64,000 bases of DNA from Alphaproteobacteria bacterium (GCA_028277665.1 JANQFU010000021.1:25167-89166), one strand, 5' to 3'. Positions 42,619 to 50,854 are shown, counted from the first letter of the stretch. Numbers and translations are program-made. Notes: a model not told the origin generated them from the letters alone.

Positions 42619-43228
42619 CGTAGATCACGGGCGCAAGTTTTGTGATTTTCGAGACCCGGATGCGATCATCGACCGGGACCGGCGCCTCCCCTTCTTCCCC
42701 GGAATCGAGCCAGCCGCGCAGATTGACCCATTCGCCATCCTGGCCGAGATACTGGCGCAAGGCCGCCATCCCGCTTTCGAGCTCGACATAGACGATATCG
42801 TCCGTGCGCGGGTGTGTATTCGGCGAGACGATGCAGACCTGCCCTTTTTTGATATTCATCGGCATCAAGCTGTTGTCCCGGACCGCCAGAGCGAACGAGT
42901 CCGGGTCCGCGCATTCAAGCGTCGTCTTTAACCCAAACTCGACGGATTCGTACCAGCCCTGCTGCGCGGATTCTCCGAACCCGTACAAAGGCAGATCTTC
43001 CGTATCGCGCCCGCCTTCCGTCAGACGCGGCTCTTCCCCGGTAACCAGCCATAAAAGCGGTACGCTCATGGCCTCCGAAAGCCGAATCAAAACCGTGCGC
43101 GTCGGCTCTCCGCCGCGCAGATATCTCTGAATTCCCCCCAGAGACAAACCGCTGGCACGCGCCAGAGCCTGTTGTCCTCCCGCTTTTTGAACCAGCGTCC
43201 GGATCCTGTTTACAAATTGATCGTCCAT
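42599..43228 (-). CDS. HTH/S24 (LexA-CI like) repressor with altered catalytic Lys
   Basis: A 209-aa regulator with an N-terminal XRE-like HTH (QQALARASGLSLGGIQRYLRG, about 19-39) and a C-terminal peptidase S24 domain. The nucleophile region is RDNSLMPMNIKKGQ with Ser at about 120. Where the general-base Lys is expected, the sequence is AALRQYL with Arg at about 158, so self-cleavage may be lost. Convergent with pheA and divergent from an XRE-Hpt operon; the TCTATAGA palindromes in the shared promoter region are its likely operators. CI-like, but no phage genes are nearby. Confidence 0.88.
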   Translation of the reverse strand: MDDQFVNRIRTLVQKAGGQQALARASGLSLGGIQRYLRGGEPTRTVLIRLSEAMSVPLLWLVTGEEPRLTEGGRDTEDLPLYGFGESAQQGWYESVEFGLKTTLECADPDSFALAVRDNSLMPMNIKKGQVCIVSPNTHPRTDDIVYVELESGMAALRQYLGQDGEWVNLRGWLDSGEEGEAPVPVDDRIRVSKITKLAPVIYVKRRSV

Positions 43229-43272
43229 GAGGCCCCTGCCCTGTTTTCTGTTCTTTTGTTATGGGCTCTTTG

Positions 43273-43315
43273 TCTATAGAATTTGGTATTGACTTCTATA
43301 GAATTAGATTATAGA
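43273..43315. promoter_or_regulatory. divergent promoter with TCTATAGA operator array
   Basis: TCTATAGAATT occurs at 43273-43283 and 43295-43305, with centres 22 bp (two helical turns) apart; the 8-bp core is a perfect palindrome. A half site TATAGA is at 43310. A -35 hexamer TTGACT at 43289 directly precedes the second operator, which would occupy the spacer before a -10 near 43310-43317. Confidence 0.7.
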
Positions 43316-43390
43316 TTGTACCCTGTCTGAGGATGGCGCGTTTTATTTCCGCCAGCCTTATATTGTTATTGATAGCGTGGGTTGTAAGAA

Positions 43391-43753
43391 ATGACAAAGG
43401 AAATTCTATATTTTTTAAAGGATTACCGGAAGATCGGCGGGCTCTTGCGCCGTTACCGCATTGAGAGAAAACAAAGTTTAAGCCAGGTCGCCCGGATCCT
43501 CGGAGTTAGCTATCAGCAGTTGCAAAAATACGAACGCGGCCAAGACCGGATCTCGTTTGACCGCGTTTTTACGTTATTGGCGATATACGGTACCGAAATT
43601 GACTGTTTTCTGGCCGACATTCATTATGAAGCGGCTCTGGCGGGTCGTGAAGACCCCCTGACCGTGCAACTTGCGGACAGAATTTCACGTCTTCCGGATG
43701 CACACGCCAAATATAAAACTTTACGCCTGCTTGATCTTCTGTATCCTTTATAA
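43391..43753 (+). CDS. XRE-family regulator, 120 aa
   Basis: HTH at about 16-70 (LLRRYRIERKQSLSQVARILGVSYQQLQKYERGQDRIS), followed by a helical C-terminus ending RLLDLLYPL. It is clearly related in plan to the XRE protein at 50361 (shared YQQLxKYExG). First of an apparent operon with the Hpt gene 49 bp downstream, under the TCTATAGA operator array. The target is unknown. Confidence 0.88.
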   Translation: MTKEILYFLKDYRKIGGLLRRYRIERKQSLSQVARILGVSYQQLQKYERGQDRISFDRVFTLLAIYGTEIDCFLADIHYEAALAGREDPLTVQLADRISRLPDAHAKYKTLRLLDLLYPL

Positions 43754-43802
43754 TCATGAGTTGTTTTATTTACAGATAATTTTTATTAGCAGGATTATTG
43801 TC

Positions 43803-44207
43803 ATGTCCGATTCCCAGCCTCGTTTTTCTCCTCCCGTCGACGCCTCCGAATCTGCCGGACCGCCCTCCGGTTTGCTTGAGAGCGTTTTCGGTCCGGCATT
43901 TATCGAGAGCGGGAAAGCGGCGGTCTTCGCCGAAATGGTCATAAACGATATGAACGGGTTTATCGAATCTCTGAAAATTCTGGTCCCCGCGTCCGAGTGG
44001 GACGGCATACGTGAAGATGCGCATGCCATGAAATCCGTGGCGCGACAATGCGGCGCACAAACGCTCGCCGATCTATGTCTTCAACTTGAAAAAGCGGGAG
44101 AGAGTCGCAATATGGAACAGGATAGCCTTAACGCCACTCTGAACGCCCTTCTTTCCGAATACGACAAAATAGAAATCGCTCTCCGACGCTATCTTACAGC
44201 GCGCTGA
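43803..44207 (+). CDS. orphan histidine phosphotransfer (Hpt) protein
   Basis: A 134-aa protein with a disordered Pro/Ser N-terminus and a four-helix Hpt domain. The phospho-His is at 74 in EDAHAMKSVARQCGAQTLAD, with the conserved Lys two residues on; LCLQLEKAGE follows. Such proteins shuttle phosphate between hybrid kinases and response regulators (as LuxU does for LuxO). No kinase is adjacent; candidate partners in the window are the CheY-like protein at 44485 and the sigma-54 regulator at 12250. AGGA lies upstream of the ATG. Confidence 0.88.
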   Translation: MSDSQPRFSPPVDASESAGPPSGLLESVFGPAFIESGKAAVFAEMVINDMNGFIESLKILVPASEWDGIREDAHAMKSVARQCGAQTLADLCLQLEKAGESRNMEQDSLNATLNALLSEYDKIEIALRRYLTAR

Positions 44208-44317
44208 GCGAAAACTGATCCGGACTTAAATATGCAGGGGAATCGCCTGAAGTTACGAAAGAAGTCTAATATAAAAAATACATAGAAAGAGGGAATGCTT
44301 TATAAAACCACACAGAC

Positions 44318-44415
44318 CGTCATCCTCCGGCCAGGTATCGCTTGAGTCCGGGGGCCCATTCGCCCGCTCGCGATGGCTTTGGAATAGGTCTTCTGCCTGC
44401 GTAGAGGATGACAAA
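44318..44415. repeat. dispersed repeat, CGTCATCCTCYGGCCAGG family, copy 2
   Basis: Diverged copy of 9708-9806, same length and bounded by CGTCATCCTC/GAGGATGAC, between the convergent Hpt and receiver genes. Confidence 0.85.
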
Positions 44416-44484
44416 ACGTAATGATATCATCAAGCTATGATATATACATATGCTCACGCGATCGCCCTGACTCAGGGTCAGGAC

Positions 44485-44850
44485 TTAAACTATACCGGCG
44501 GCTTTAAGGGCCGTCTTGAGCTTTTCTTCGTCAACCGGCTTGGCAACGAATGCAACGGCCCCGGCTTTGTGCGCTTCGGGAGCTTTATCCTGCCCCTCCA
44601 CACCGCTGATAATAATAATCGGCGTATTTTTTGAAGTCCCTTGCTCCCGGATTTTTCCGATTAACTCCAAACCGTTGGCTTTTCTGAGATGCCAATCGAG
44701 AAGAATGACGTCAAAACCGCCTGCAGAAAGAGCCCGGAGAGCTTCGTCCTCGGTTGCCACACCGGCCAACTCAAAATCCATTTGTTCGAGAAAGATCCGG
44801 CAGGCATAACGGCTGACTTCCACATCGTCGATGATCAGACATTTTTTCAT
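44485..44850 (-). CDS. single-domain CheY-like response regulator
   Basis: A 121-aa receiver: acidic pocket IIDD (8-9), phospho-Asp 52 in LLDWHLRKANG, Ser in IIISGVEG and Lys in VAKPVDEEKL. No output domain. GAGGAAAAAA precedes the ATG. It lies 41 bp downstream of the globin-coupled chemoreceptor gene and is probably co-transcribed with it, suggesting a role in aerotaxis or another oxygen response. Confidence 0.93.
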   Translation of the reverse strand: MKKCLIIDDVEVSRYACRIFLEQMDFELAGVATEDEALRALSAGGFDVILLDWHLRKANGLELIGKIREQGTSKNTPIIIISGVEGQDKAPEAHKAGAVAFVAKPVDEEKLKTALKAAGIV

Positions 44851-44891
44851 TTTTTTCCTCTTTGCTATTTTTAACAGGGTTCCGTCTTTAT

Positions 44892-46244
44892 TTATTGCGT
44901 TTTGATATTGGACAAAAAGATTTCAAGCTCGTCACGCAGATTGTCCGTTTTGGCACTCATTTTATCGGCAGACCCTGCCAGTTGAACCGATGCCGCCTCG
45001 GCGGATTGCGCGTTTTCCGCAACTTCGTCGGCAATTCCGGACACGTCGCGGGAGCTTTCCGCCGCGTTATGGGCACTACGGACGATTTCCTGTGTGGCAG
45101 ACGCCTGCTCTTCCATCGCGGCTGCAATCGATCCTGCGATCTCCTCCAGGGATTGAATCGTTTCCGTGATGCCGCGGATCGAAACGACCGTGTTTTCAAC
45201 CGCGCTTTGAACGCGTTGAACCTGTTCGGAAATTTCCGACGTTGCCTTGCTTGTCTGGGTTGCGAGGTTCTTGACCTCCCCGGCGACGACGGCAAAGCCT
45301 TTTCCGGCCTCCCCTGCGCGCGCGGCTTCGATTGTTGCGTTCAGGGCGAGCAGGTTCGTCTGTTCCGCGATATCTGTGATCAGCGACAGAATGCTGTCAA
45401 TTCGCGCCGCAGAATCCTGCAGCTCGCTGATGTTGTGGGTCATCGACTCCGATTGTTCAGCGGCTTCCGATGTCACTTTGCTGGAGCGGGTCATCTGTGA
45501 GTTGATTTCCCGGATCGAGTTTGAAAGCTGCTCTGCGGCAGAGGCAACCGTATTCACATTTTCAGAGGCCTCCTGCGACGACTGGCTGAGTTTCTGCGCC
45601 TGTCCCAGAGATCCGTGCGCCATCCCGGAAAGCGTGTGCGCGACGTTCTGAAGTTCTTTGGAAGCCATTGTCAATTCTTCCAGAAAACCGGCCATATTCG
45701 CATCGAACGAATCCGTCATGCGCTCGAGAAGCGCTGCGTAGGCGTTGTCCTTTGTCGAAAGATATGTTGAAATCGCCAGATCCATATCCAGAAAAACAGC
45801 CCGTGTCATCGCGTTGACGATCCGGTACAAGGGTTCCCGGTTTCTGTGCGCAAGGAGGGGATTGCCCAGATAATGATCTATGATGCGGCGGAACAACCCA
45901 GCCGTGACATCCGCATAGCCGCCGATATACCAGCCCGGCTCAAGGCCGATCCGCTCATGCGTACAACCGATTTTTAAGACAGATTCAACATATTTCTGAT
46001 CGAATTTCCCGTCCGCGATCCCCGACCAGTGTTTGATCTGCATCGCTTTTGCGTAATCCTTGCGGTCTTGCGAAGCAAATTTTTTGTCGAGATATTCCCA
46101 TTTATTGATGTGCTCGTAGAACTCATCCAGAACGGACTGAAGATTTTCCTCAATAAAAGCTTTATGCTGCACCAGCTCCGCAGATTCCGGCTCCTTCAGT
46201 CGGTAGTACTCCAGCTTATCTTGCAGATCAACGTCCTGACTCAT
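44892..46244 (-). CDS. globin-coupled methyl-accepting chemotaxis sensor
   Basis: A 450-aa soluble receptor (HemAT type): N-terminal sensor globin (about 20-165) with proximal His 96 in [18 protein letters not shown], then a linker and an MCP signalling domain with the hairpin tip [21 protein letters not shown]. It should bind O2 through haem and steer a CheA kinase, which is not in the window. ATG 46244 has AGGAGAA upstream. First of a pair with the CheY-like gene. Confidence 0.95.
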   Translation of the reverse strand: MSQDVDLQDKLEYYRLKEPESAELVQHKAFIEENLQSVLDEFYEHINKWEYLDKKFASQDRKDYAKAMQIKHWSGIADGKFDQKYVESVLKIGCTHERIGLEPGWYIGGYADVTAGLFRRIIDHYLGNPLLAHRNREPLYRIVNAMTRAVFLDMDLAISTYLSTKDNAYAALLERMTDSFDANMAGFLEELTMASKELQNVAHTLSGMAHGSLGQAQKLSQSSQEASENVNTVASAAEQLSNSIREINSQMTRSSKVTSEAAEQSESMTHNISELQDSAARIDSILSLITDIAEQTNLLALNATIEAARAGEAGKGFAVVAGEVKNLATQTSKATSEISEQVQRVQSAVENTVVSIRGITETIQSLEEIAGSIAAAMEEQASATQEIVRSAHNAAESSRDVSGIADEVAENAQSAEAASVQLAGSADKMSAKTDNLRDELEIFLSNIKTQ

Positions 46245-46499
46245 TGGAAAAATTCTCCTGAAAAAAAACAACAATTGAAGAAGCGGTTAAATACGACCGC
46301 ATCAGATAATACACGATTTTATGAAGCGAGTCTTCGCCTAAGATAACACCCAAATTCTGTTTGCAAAATAGCCTCACACAAATGTATGATATTGAAATAA
46401 TTGTGCTTTTGTTCCTTTGCGTTTACCTTTTGTTTTGTGTTACAAAATAACATCATAAATAATATTTCTTGCTGTACATCAAATTTTGAGGGCCAAAAT

Positions 46500-46937
46500 A
46501 TGGACTCTGATCGAATCAGACGGGGCATGGGTTGGATTATTTTGCTCTCGGAGTCTTCGCACATTTTTTGCTGCGTCCTGCCGACGGTTGTCTCGGTTGT
46601 CTCGATGCTGACCGGGCTTGGTCTGATTTCAAGCGCATTGCCGGATTTTATTCTTGATTTTCATCATCAGCTTCACGACTGGGAAATTCCGATTATCATA
46701 GCGTCCGGTCTTCTTCTGGTCCTCGGCTGGGTTGTTTATGCAATTTCTCGTAAAATGGATTGTCATGACACCGGGTGCGTTCACGGTCCGTGCGAACCAC
46801 GCAAGGACCGTTCAAAAGTGATCATGATTGTTGCAACGGTTTTGTTCGTCGCGAATGTGACGATCTATATGACCGTTCACCGCAGCATGGACGAGACCTT
46901 TTCCGTCCATGAACATGAGCATTCTTATCAACATTAA
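46500..46937 (+). CDS. Cys/His-rich membrane protein, possibly metal related
   Basis: A 145-aa protein with three to four membrane helices. HIFCCVLPTVVSVVS in the first helix recalls the Cys-Cys-x-x-Pro of MerT/MerC-like transporters. The central loop CHDTGCVHGPCEP and the tail HEHEHSYQH are rich in Cys and His. I do not assign a family; transport or sensing of a soft metal is a reasonable guess. GAGGG lies upstream of the ATG. The preceding 250 bp are AT-rich with no visible gene. Confidence 0.75.
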   Translation: MDSDRIRRGMGWIILLSESSHIFCCVLPTVVSVVSMLTGLGLISSALPDFILDFHHQLHDWEIPIIIASGLLLVLGWVVYAISRKMDCHDTGCVHGPCEPRKDRSKVIMIVATVLFVANVTIYMTVHRSMDETFSVHEHEHSYQH

Positions 46938-47016
46938 GAATTCGTGAATCTCGAGGTTCCGGCAGGCCACTGATGAATACTTGCTTTTTCGAGAAATTGG
47001 CGGTACGTCTTTGCGC

Positions 47017-47856
47017 ATGCCGCATCCGCCCCATAAATCAAAACGCCCCCCATTCCCTCAAAAAGGCGCCGGAAAGACGCCGGAAAGAAAACGGACGGGC
47101 GAAAAAAAGATCAACGTCAATCTGTTCGGCCTTCATGCCGTTTGCGAGGCCATTGAAAACCCCGCGCGGCACATCCATGCTCTCTATTACGGCACGGAGA
47201 AAACAAAAGAGCTGTGCCTTGCGGCGCTCGAGCGCGCGCGCAAGAACGGCCTGACCCGACCGGTGCCGGCGCCGGTCGACAGATCGCGGCTTGACGCCGC
47301 GCTGGAGGGACAGGTTCATCAGGGGCTTGCAGCTCTCGTTCAGCCGCTTGCCGAGACCTTCTTACAGGACGTGATGATCCGGGCGGAGAACAACGGGGAT
47401 CAGAGGCAAATCCTTGTCATACTGGATCAGGTCACGGACCCGCACAATGTCGGCGCGATTATGCGTTCGGCCTGCGCGTTCGGCGCGGCGGGAATGATCG
47501 TCCAGACCCGCCACGCTCCGGAGATCGAAGGCATCGCCGCGAAAACGGCATGTGGCGCGGCGGAACATCTGCCGGTTGTCCGAGAGGTTAACCTCGCCCG
47601 CGCAATAGAAACCTTGAAAGAACACGGCTGGTTTGTTCTCGGTTTCGATGAGCGGGGCGACGCGACGCCGGACCGGCTTCCCGGCTATGAGAAATGCGTG
47701 CTTGTCCTCGGCGCCGAAGGCGCAGGCCTGCGCGAGAATATCCGTGCGCATTGCGACCGGCTCGTCCGCCTGCCGACCGTCCCGCCGATTGCCGCCCTGA
47801 ACGTCTCGAACGCCGCCGCTGTTGCGCTTTATGCGCTCTCGATAAAAAAAATGTGA
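47017..47856 (+). CDS. rlmB: SpoU/TrmH-family RNA 2'-O-methyltransferase (RlmB-like)
   Basis: A 279-aa protein: a basic N-terminal tail, an L30e-like substrate-binding domain (NLFGLHAVCEAIENPARHI), then the knotted SPOUT domain with motif 1 LDQVTDPHNVGAIMRSA (catalytic Arg), motif 2 LVLGAEGAGLRE and motif 3 LPTVPPIAALNVSNAAAVALY. RlmB methylates G2251 of 23S rRNA; TrmH paralogues are hard to exclude. ATG 47017 is chosen over the frame opening at 46981, but ribosome sites are weak. Confidence 0.9.
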   Translation: MPHPPHKSKRPPFPQKGAGKTPERKRTGEKKINVNLFGLHAVCEAIENPARHIHALYYGTEKTKELCLAALERARKNGLTRPVPAPVDRSRLDAALEGQVHQGLAALVQPLAETFLQDVMIRAENNGDQRQILVILDQVTDPHNVGAIMRSACAFGAAGMIVQTRHAPEIEGIAAKTACGAAEHLPVVREVNLARAIETLKEHGWFVLGFDERGDATPDRLPGYEKCVLVLGAEGAGLRENIRAHCDRLVRLPTVPPIAALNVSNAAAVALYALSIKKM

Positions 47857-47990
47857 TCGACCCTGCCTTTTTTTCTTGAATCTTGCCTTTTCTTTCTATT
47901 AAAAACGCGCCTTTTTAAAAAGCGTAAACAAAAAGTCCATATTTAGAATAGAGGGTTAGATGACAGAAAACACATCAAAAGATCATCGCG

Positions 47991-48176
47991 CACGGCAAAG
48001 AATGCGGGGTAATTTTCTCCATCCGTCATTGCTGTGCAGGTTCAATAATTCGCTGATGAGCCAGCCATGGGGGCATTTTCTGGCCAAATTTCCGGATTGC
48101 CACACTCCCGTTGGTCGTTAGCAATGACAAAAAAACTGGATCGATCAGGGGGCGTTAACCCGGATTTGTAGGCGTG
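47991..48176. mobile_element. 186-bp MITE-like element, copy B
   Basis: Inverted relative to copy A at 11135 and of the same length. The CACGGCAAAGAAT end is well kept; the other end is degraded (CGGATTTGTAGGCGTG). It occupies most of the 341-bp gap between rlmB and the 3' end of the quorum-sensing cluster; the first 130 bp of the gap are AT-rich without a gene. Confidence 0.85.
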
Positions 48177-48196
48177 CGGAAAGAGAGGGCGGTTCT

Positions 48197-48499
48197 CTAT
48201 TCGTCATCGAATTCCGCATAGCTCAGAAATTCGCACAGCGTATCTTTGTCGCTTTTGAGAACCTTGATGATGAACTCGATCGCCGTGTAAAATTCCGCCT
48301 CGCCAAGCCCCTTTTCTCTGACCTCGTCGTGCAGACTCTGAATGATTGTGCAGATTTGGGCGCTTGTACGCGTCAGATTAAGGTTATGGCTTTCCGAAAG
48401 CGCGCGGGTCAGGTCCGCGAGGACGTGTGACGGCCCGCTGCCGCCGCCGATGCCGGAAGACGATCCGACGATTTTTAAATAAGGTTGTTGCTGGCTCAT
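48197..48499 (-). CDS. 100-aa protein downstream of luxI, unknown
   Basis: Starts MSQQQPYLKIVGSSSGIGGG with an excellent AGGAGG site, so it is well translated. After the Gly/Ser-rich segment it is helical and acidic, ending LCEFLSYAEFDDE; it has two Cys and no signal peptide or membrane helix. I do not recognise the family. It lies 25 bp after luxI in the same direction and is the last gene of the cluster, so it is probably co-expressed with the synthase. It may be a modulator of the signalling circuit, by position only. Confidence 0.8.
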   Translation of the reverse strand: MSQQQPYLKIVGSSSGIGGGSGPSHVLADLTRALSESHNLNLTRTSAQICTIIQSLHDEVREKGLGEAEFYTAIEFIIKVLKSDKDTLCEFLSYAEFDDE

Positions 48500-48524
48500 A
48501 TAATGACCTCCTTGTTGAGAATTT

Positions 48525-49535
48525 TTATCCCCGGTTTGGGGCCGGCGGCTGCCAGCCTTTTTCCTGTAGAAAATCCATAAACCTTTGTAGATGCTGCCTT
48601 GGATCCATCCCAAAATGCATTTTCGTTTCATCGAACTGTGCGTTGGCTCTGAGTGTTGCGAGTCTTTCCGGTGTAAATTTCATATATCCGGCGTAGACCG
48701 TGTAAACGGGTTTTCCGGGGCCGTCCTGCATTTGCCGGTTCGGCCCAAGCCGCTCGACTTCCATACCCATGGCCTTGTAGGCGACTTTCCAGACCGAAAC
48801 CGGCATGAAGCAGAAAAGACCGCGTACGCCGATTGCGTTCGCGTACAGAATAGATGCGGCCAGACAGTTTAAAGACGCCCGTGTCCGGTCGGGGTTCCTG
48901 GAGCCGTCCGGGAGTTTTCGGGGGAGTCTTTCGTCATCCAGAATGACCCGGCTTGTCTCGTAGATATTCGCCGCCAGATGATCGTTCCGGCCGGGATAGA
49001 GCAGATGTGACAGGTTCAGACCGATCATCGAAATATCCCGACCGTATTTGTCCATGCCCGGGTGGATCCTGACAACGCAGGCAATCTCGCCGGTCACAAA
49101 GCGCTGGACGAAATAAACCGTGCCCTGAATGTCGGAATTGTCGTTTTCGGCCGGGAAACCTTCGATCGGCGTATCCAGGAAATGGATGTGCTTTCTCCAT
49201 CCGAGGGCTTCAACCTCCCGCCCTCGGAAACCGGACATTTCCGCAAGAGCTTCATGCCGGGCAAGCCATTGTTTCGTATTATCGACGGTGACGACCTCAA
49301 TTTGGTCCCGCAGCGCATTCGGATTTTTGGCCTCATCCGCGCGCACAAAATCTTTTTGAAGCAGCCGTTTGTAATATTCGTACACGAGCGGATCGATAGA
49401 AGACAGATCGGTCGCCTCGACGAATCCCGGAAATGCGGCGGCCAGTCTTCGTTTGATGATGGTGTTATTATTGGTGTCTTGTTGTGTGTGCGCCGTCCCG
49501 GTTTTGCTTGTTTCGAGCGTTGTTTGCGTGTCCAT
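48525..49535 (-). CDS. LuxI-family acyl-homoserine lactone synthase-like protein, oversized
   Basis: A 336-aa GNAT-fold protein. GEIACVVRIHP (Arg 156) and NIYETSRVILDDE (ETSR at 193-196) match the conserved RLxP and ExSR motifs of autoinducer synthases. It is much longer than usual LuxI (about 190-230 aa): a Thr/Asn-rich N-terminal extension, a changed N-terminal motif (KDFVRADEAK in place of FxxRxxxF...W) and a longer C-terminus. The product could be an unusual acyl lactone. ATG 49535 has GGGGGAA upstream. Immediately downstream of luxR and a lux-box-like palindrome. Confidence 0.82.
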   Translation of the reverse strand: MDTQTTLETSKTGTAHTQQDTNNNTIIKRRLAAAFPGFVEATDLSSIDPLVYEYYKRLLQKDFVRADEAKNPNALRDQIEVVTVDNTKQWLARHEALAEMSGFRGREVEALGWRKHIHFLDTPIEGFPAENDNSDIQGTVYFVQRFVTGEIACVVRIHPGMDKYGRDISMIGLNLSHLLYPGRNDHLAANIYETSRVILDDERLPRKLPDGSRNPDRTRASLNCLAASILYANAIGVRGLFCFMPVSVWKVAYKAMGMEVERLGPNRQMQDGPGKPVYTVYAGYMKFTPERLATLRANAQFDETKMHFGMDPRQHLQRFMDFLQEKGWQPPAPNRG

Positions 49536-49612
49536 AATTCCCCCATAGACATTTTTGTTGTTCTCAGGCATGCGCCTGTCTGTCTATGAAGTGATAATTG
49601 TGGAAAAAAGAA

Positions 49613-49632
49613 AACTACTATTATTAGTAGGT
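49613..49632. promoter_or_regulatory. lux-box-like palindrome
   Basis: On the minus strand it reads ACCTACTAATAATAGTAGTT: 6-bp arms CTACTA/TAGTAG around ATAA, 20 bp overall with an ACCT start, like LuxR-type operators. It spans the luxR stop codon and ends about 78 bp before the luxI ATG, a good position for activation. Confidence 0.65.
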
Positions 49633-50358
49633 CACAACGCCCGGCACGATCAATTTGAGCCGTAAGGCCTTTGAAACGGCGTGAACTTTGTTGAACGTAT
49701 TGAGTTTTTTGAAAATATTTTTCCAGTGGAAACGGATCGTATTAAAGCTGACATTCATCAGAATAGAGATATCGTCATCGACTTTGCCTTCCGCCGCCCA
49801 ACAGAGCACCTCTTTTTCCTTCTCGGTCAGGTTATACACCTCGGCCCGGGAGAGGAGGTCGCGGTAAGTCTCATGAAAACAAACGGTCAGAAAATAGATT
49901 TTCGCGAGAAGATCGTAATCGTGCTTTTCGTTCAAGCGGGTCGAGCGGGCAATTCCGACTCCCGTCGTCTCGCCGTAAGGCGTAGACAGTGCAATGCCGA
50001 TTCCGTCCGTAATTTCTGCATCTTCCGCTTCGCGCATCAGCGTATAAGACGGGCTGTCTTTATCTTCTGCTTCGATAATGTCGTCCCAGAAAAAAGGCTG
50101 TCTCAGTTTCAGAAGCTCCCGAACAACCGGATCGACCCGGAGGTAATTGTTCCCCTTATAATGCCGCATCCAGTCTTCGGGATAGCTCGTGGACAGGCCG
50201 TGTTGTTTGGGCAGACCGAGAGAGGGATGATCCGTACACAGCGTATAGGACAGACGGTCGTATCCGAAATCCTGCATCGCGGTGCTGAAAACAATAAAAG
50301 CCTGTTCGGCGCTCTGGGCCCGGTTTAAGTTCGAAATCGCTTGTTCCAGGCAGGACAC
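49624..50358 (-). CDS. LuxR-family quorum-sensing regulator
   Basis: A 244-aa regulator. The N-terminal ligand domain keeps the acyl-homoserine lactone contacts Trp63, Tyr67, Asp76-Pro77 and Trp91 (EDWMRHYKGNNYLRVDPV, PFFWDD). The C-terminal HTH (about 177-235) has LTEKEKEVLCWAAEGK and VSFNTIRFHWKNIFKKL. It starts at GTG, two bases after the stop of the XRE gene, so the pair is co-translated. It probably activates luxI through the palindrome at its own 3' end. Confidence 0.92.
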   Translation of the reverse strand: MSCLEQAISNLNRAQSAEQAFIVFSTAMQDFGYDRLSYTLCTDHPSLGLPKQHGLSTSYPEDWMRHYKGNNYLRVDPVVRELLKLRQPFFWDDIIEAEDKDSPSYTLMREAEDAEITDGIGIALSTPYGETTGVGIARSTRLNEKHDYDLLAKIYFLTVCFHETYRDLLSRAEVYNLTEKEKEVLCWAAEGKVDDDISILMNVSFNTIRFHWKNIFKKLNTFNKVHAVSKALRLKLIVPGVVTY

Positions 50359-50360
50359 GG

Positions 50361-50768
50361 TCAGGATAACCCCTTGATCACATTGATAACGTTTTTACGA
50401 ATGTCCCTGTTTTTGATCTGTTCAAAAACCGAAAGCAGCTCAAGCGCTTCATCGCTTAGAAAGCTTCTCCGGCCGAAGGACGAAGCCGGGTCCTGCAACA
50501 GAAGATAGGACATCAGTTCCGCCGGATCGATGTTGAAGAACTCGGCGATATCGACCATCAAATCGACTTTCAGGCGATTCGTGCCTTTCTCGTATTTGTG
50601 AAGCTGCTGATAGGTCAGGCCTACGGCCCGGGCCAGCGTATCAAGCGTGACTCCCCGGCTTTTCCGGAAACATTTCAGATTATGGCCGATGAGCTGGTTG
50701 ACGGGATACTCATCCGCGCTTTTTTTCTTGGCAAGTGTTGTCATCATTTTTGTTCGATCCTTTTCCAT
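50361..50768 (-). CDS. XRE-family regulator upstream of luxR
   Basis: A 135-aa protein: a 25-residue Lys-rich start, HTH at about 27-80 (LKCFRKSRGVTLDTLARAVGLTYQQLHKYEKGTNRL), and a C-terminal helical segment ALELLSVFEQIKNRDIRKNVINVIK typical of small alphaproteobacterial XRE regulators. AAAGG lies eight bases before the ATG. It sits directly before luxR and 86 bp after the HlyD stop in the same direction, linking secretion and quorum-sensing genes. Related in plan to the XRE protein at 43391. Confidence 0.9.
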   Translation of the reverse strand: MEKDRTKMMTTLAKKKSADEYPVNQLIGHNLKCFRKSRGVTLDTLARAVGLTYQQLHKYEKGTNRLKVDLMVDIAEFFNIDPAELMSYLLLQDPASSFGRRSFLSDEALELLSVFEQIKNRDIRKNVINVIKGLS

Positions 50769-50854
50769 ACGACAAACCTTTACACGATTATGTGCGAATT
50801 GTAAAATTTTTTAAACGCTATCATGGGTTATGCCCTTAAGTATATATAGCGCGT

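Noticed and set aside
42599..43753. Prophage immunity region
   Set aside because: A CI-like repressor and divergent XRE gene are present, but there are no integrase, structural or lysis genes nearby; neighbours are chromosomal.
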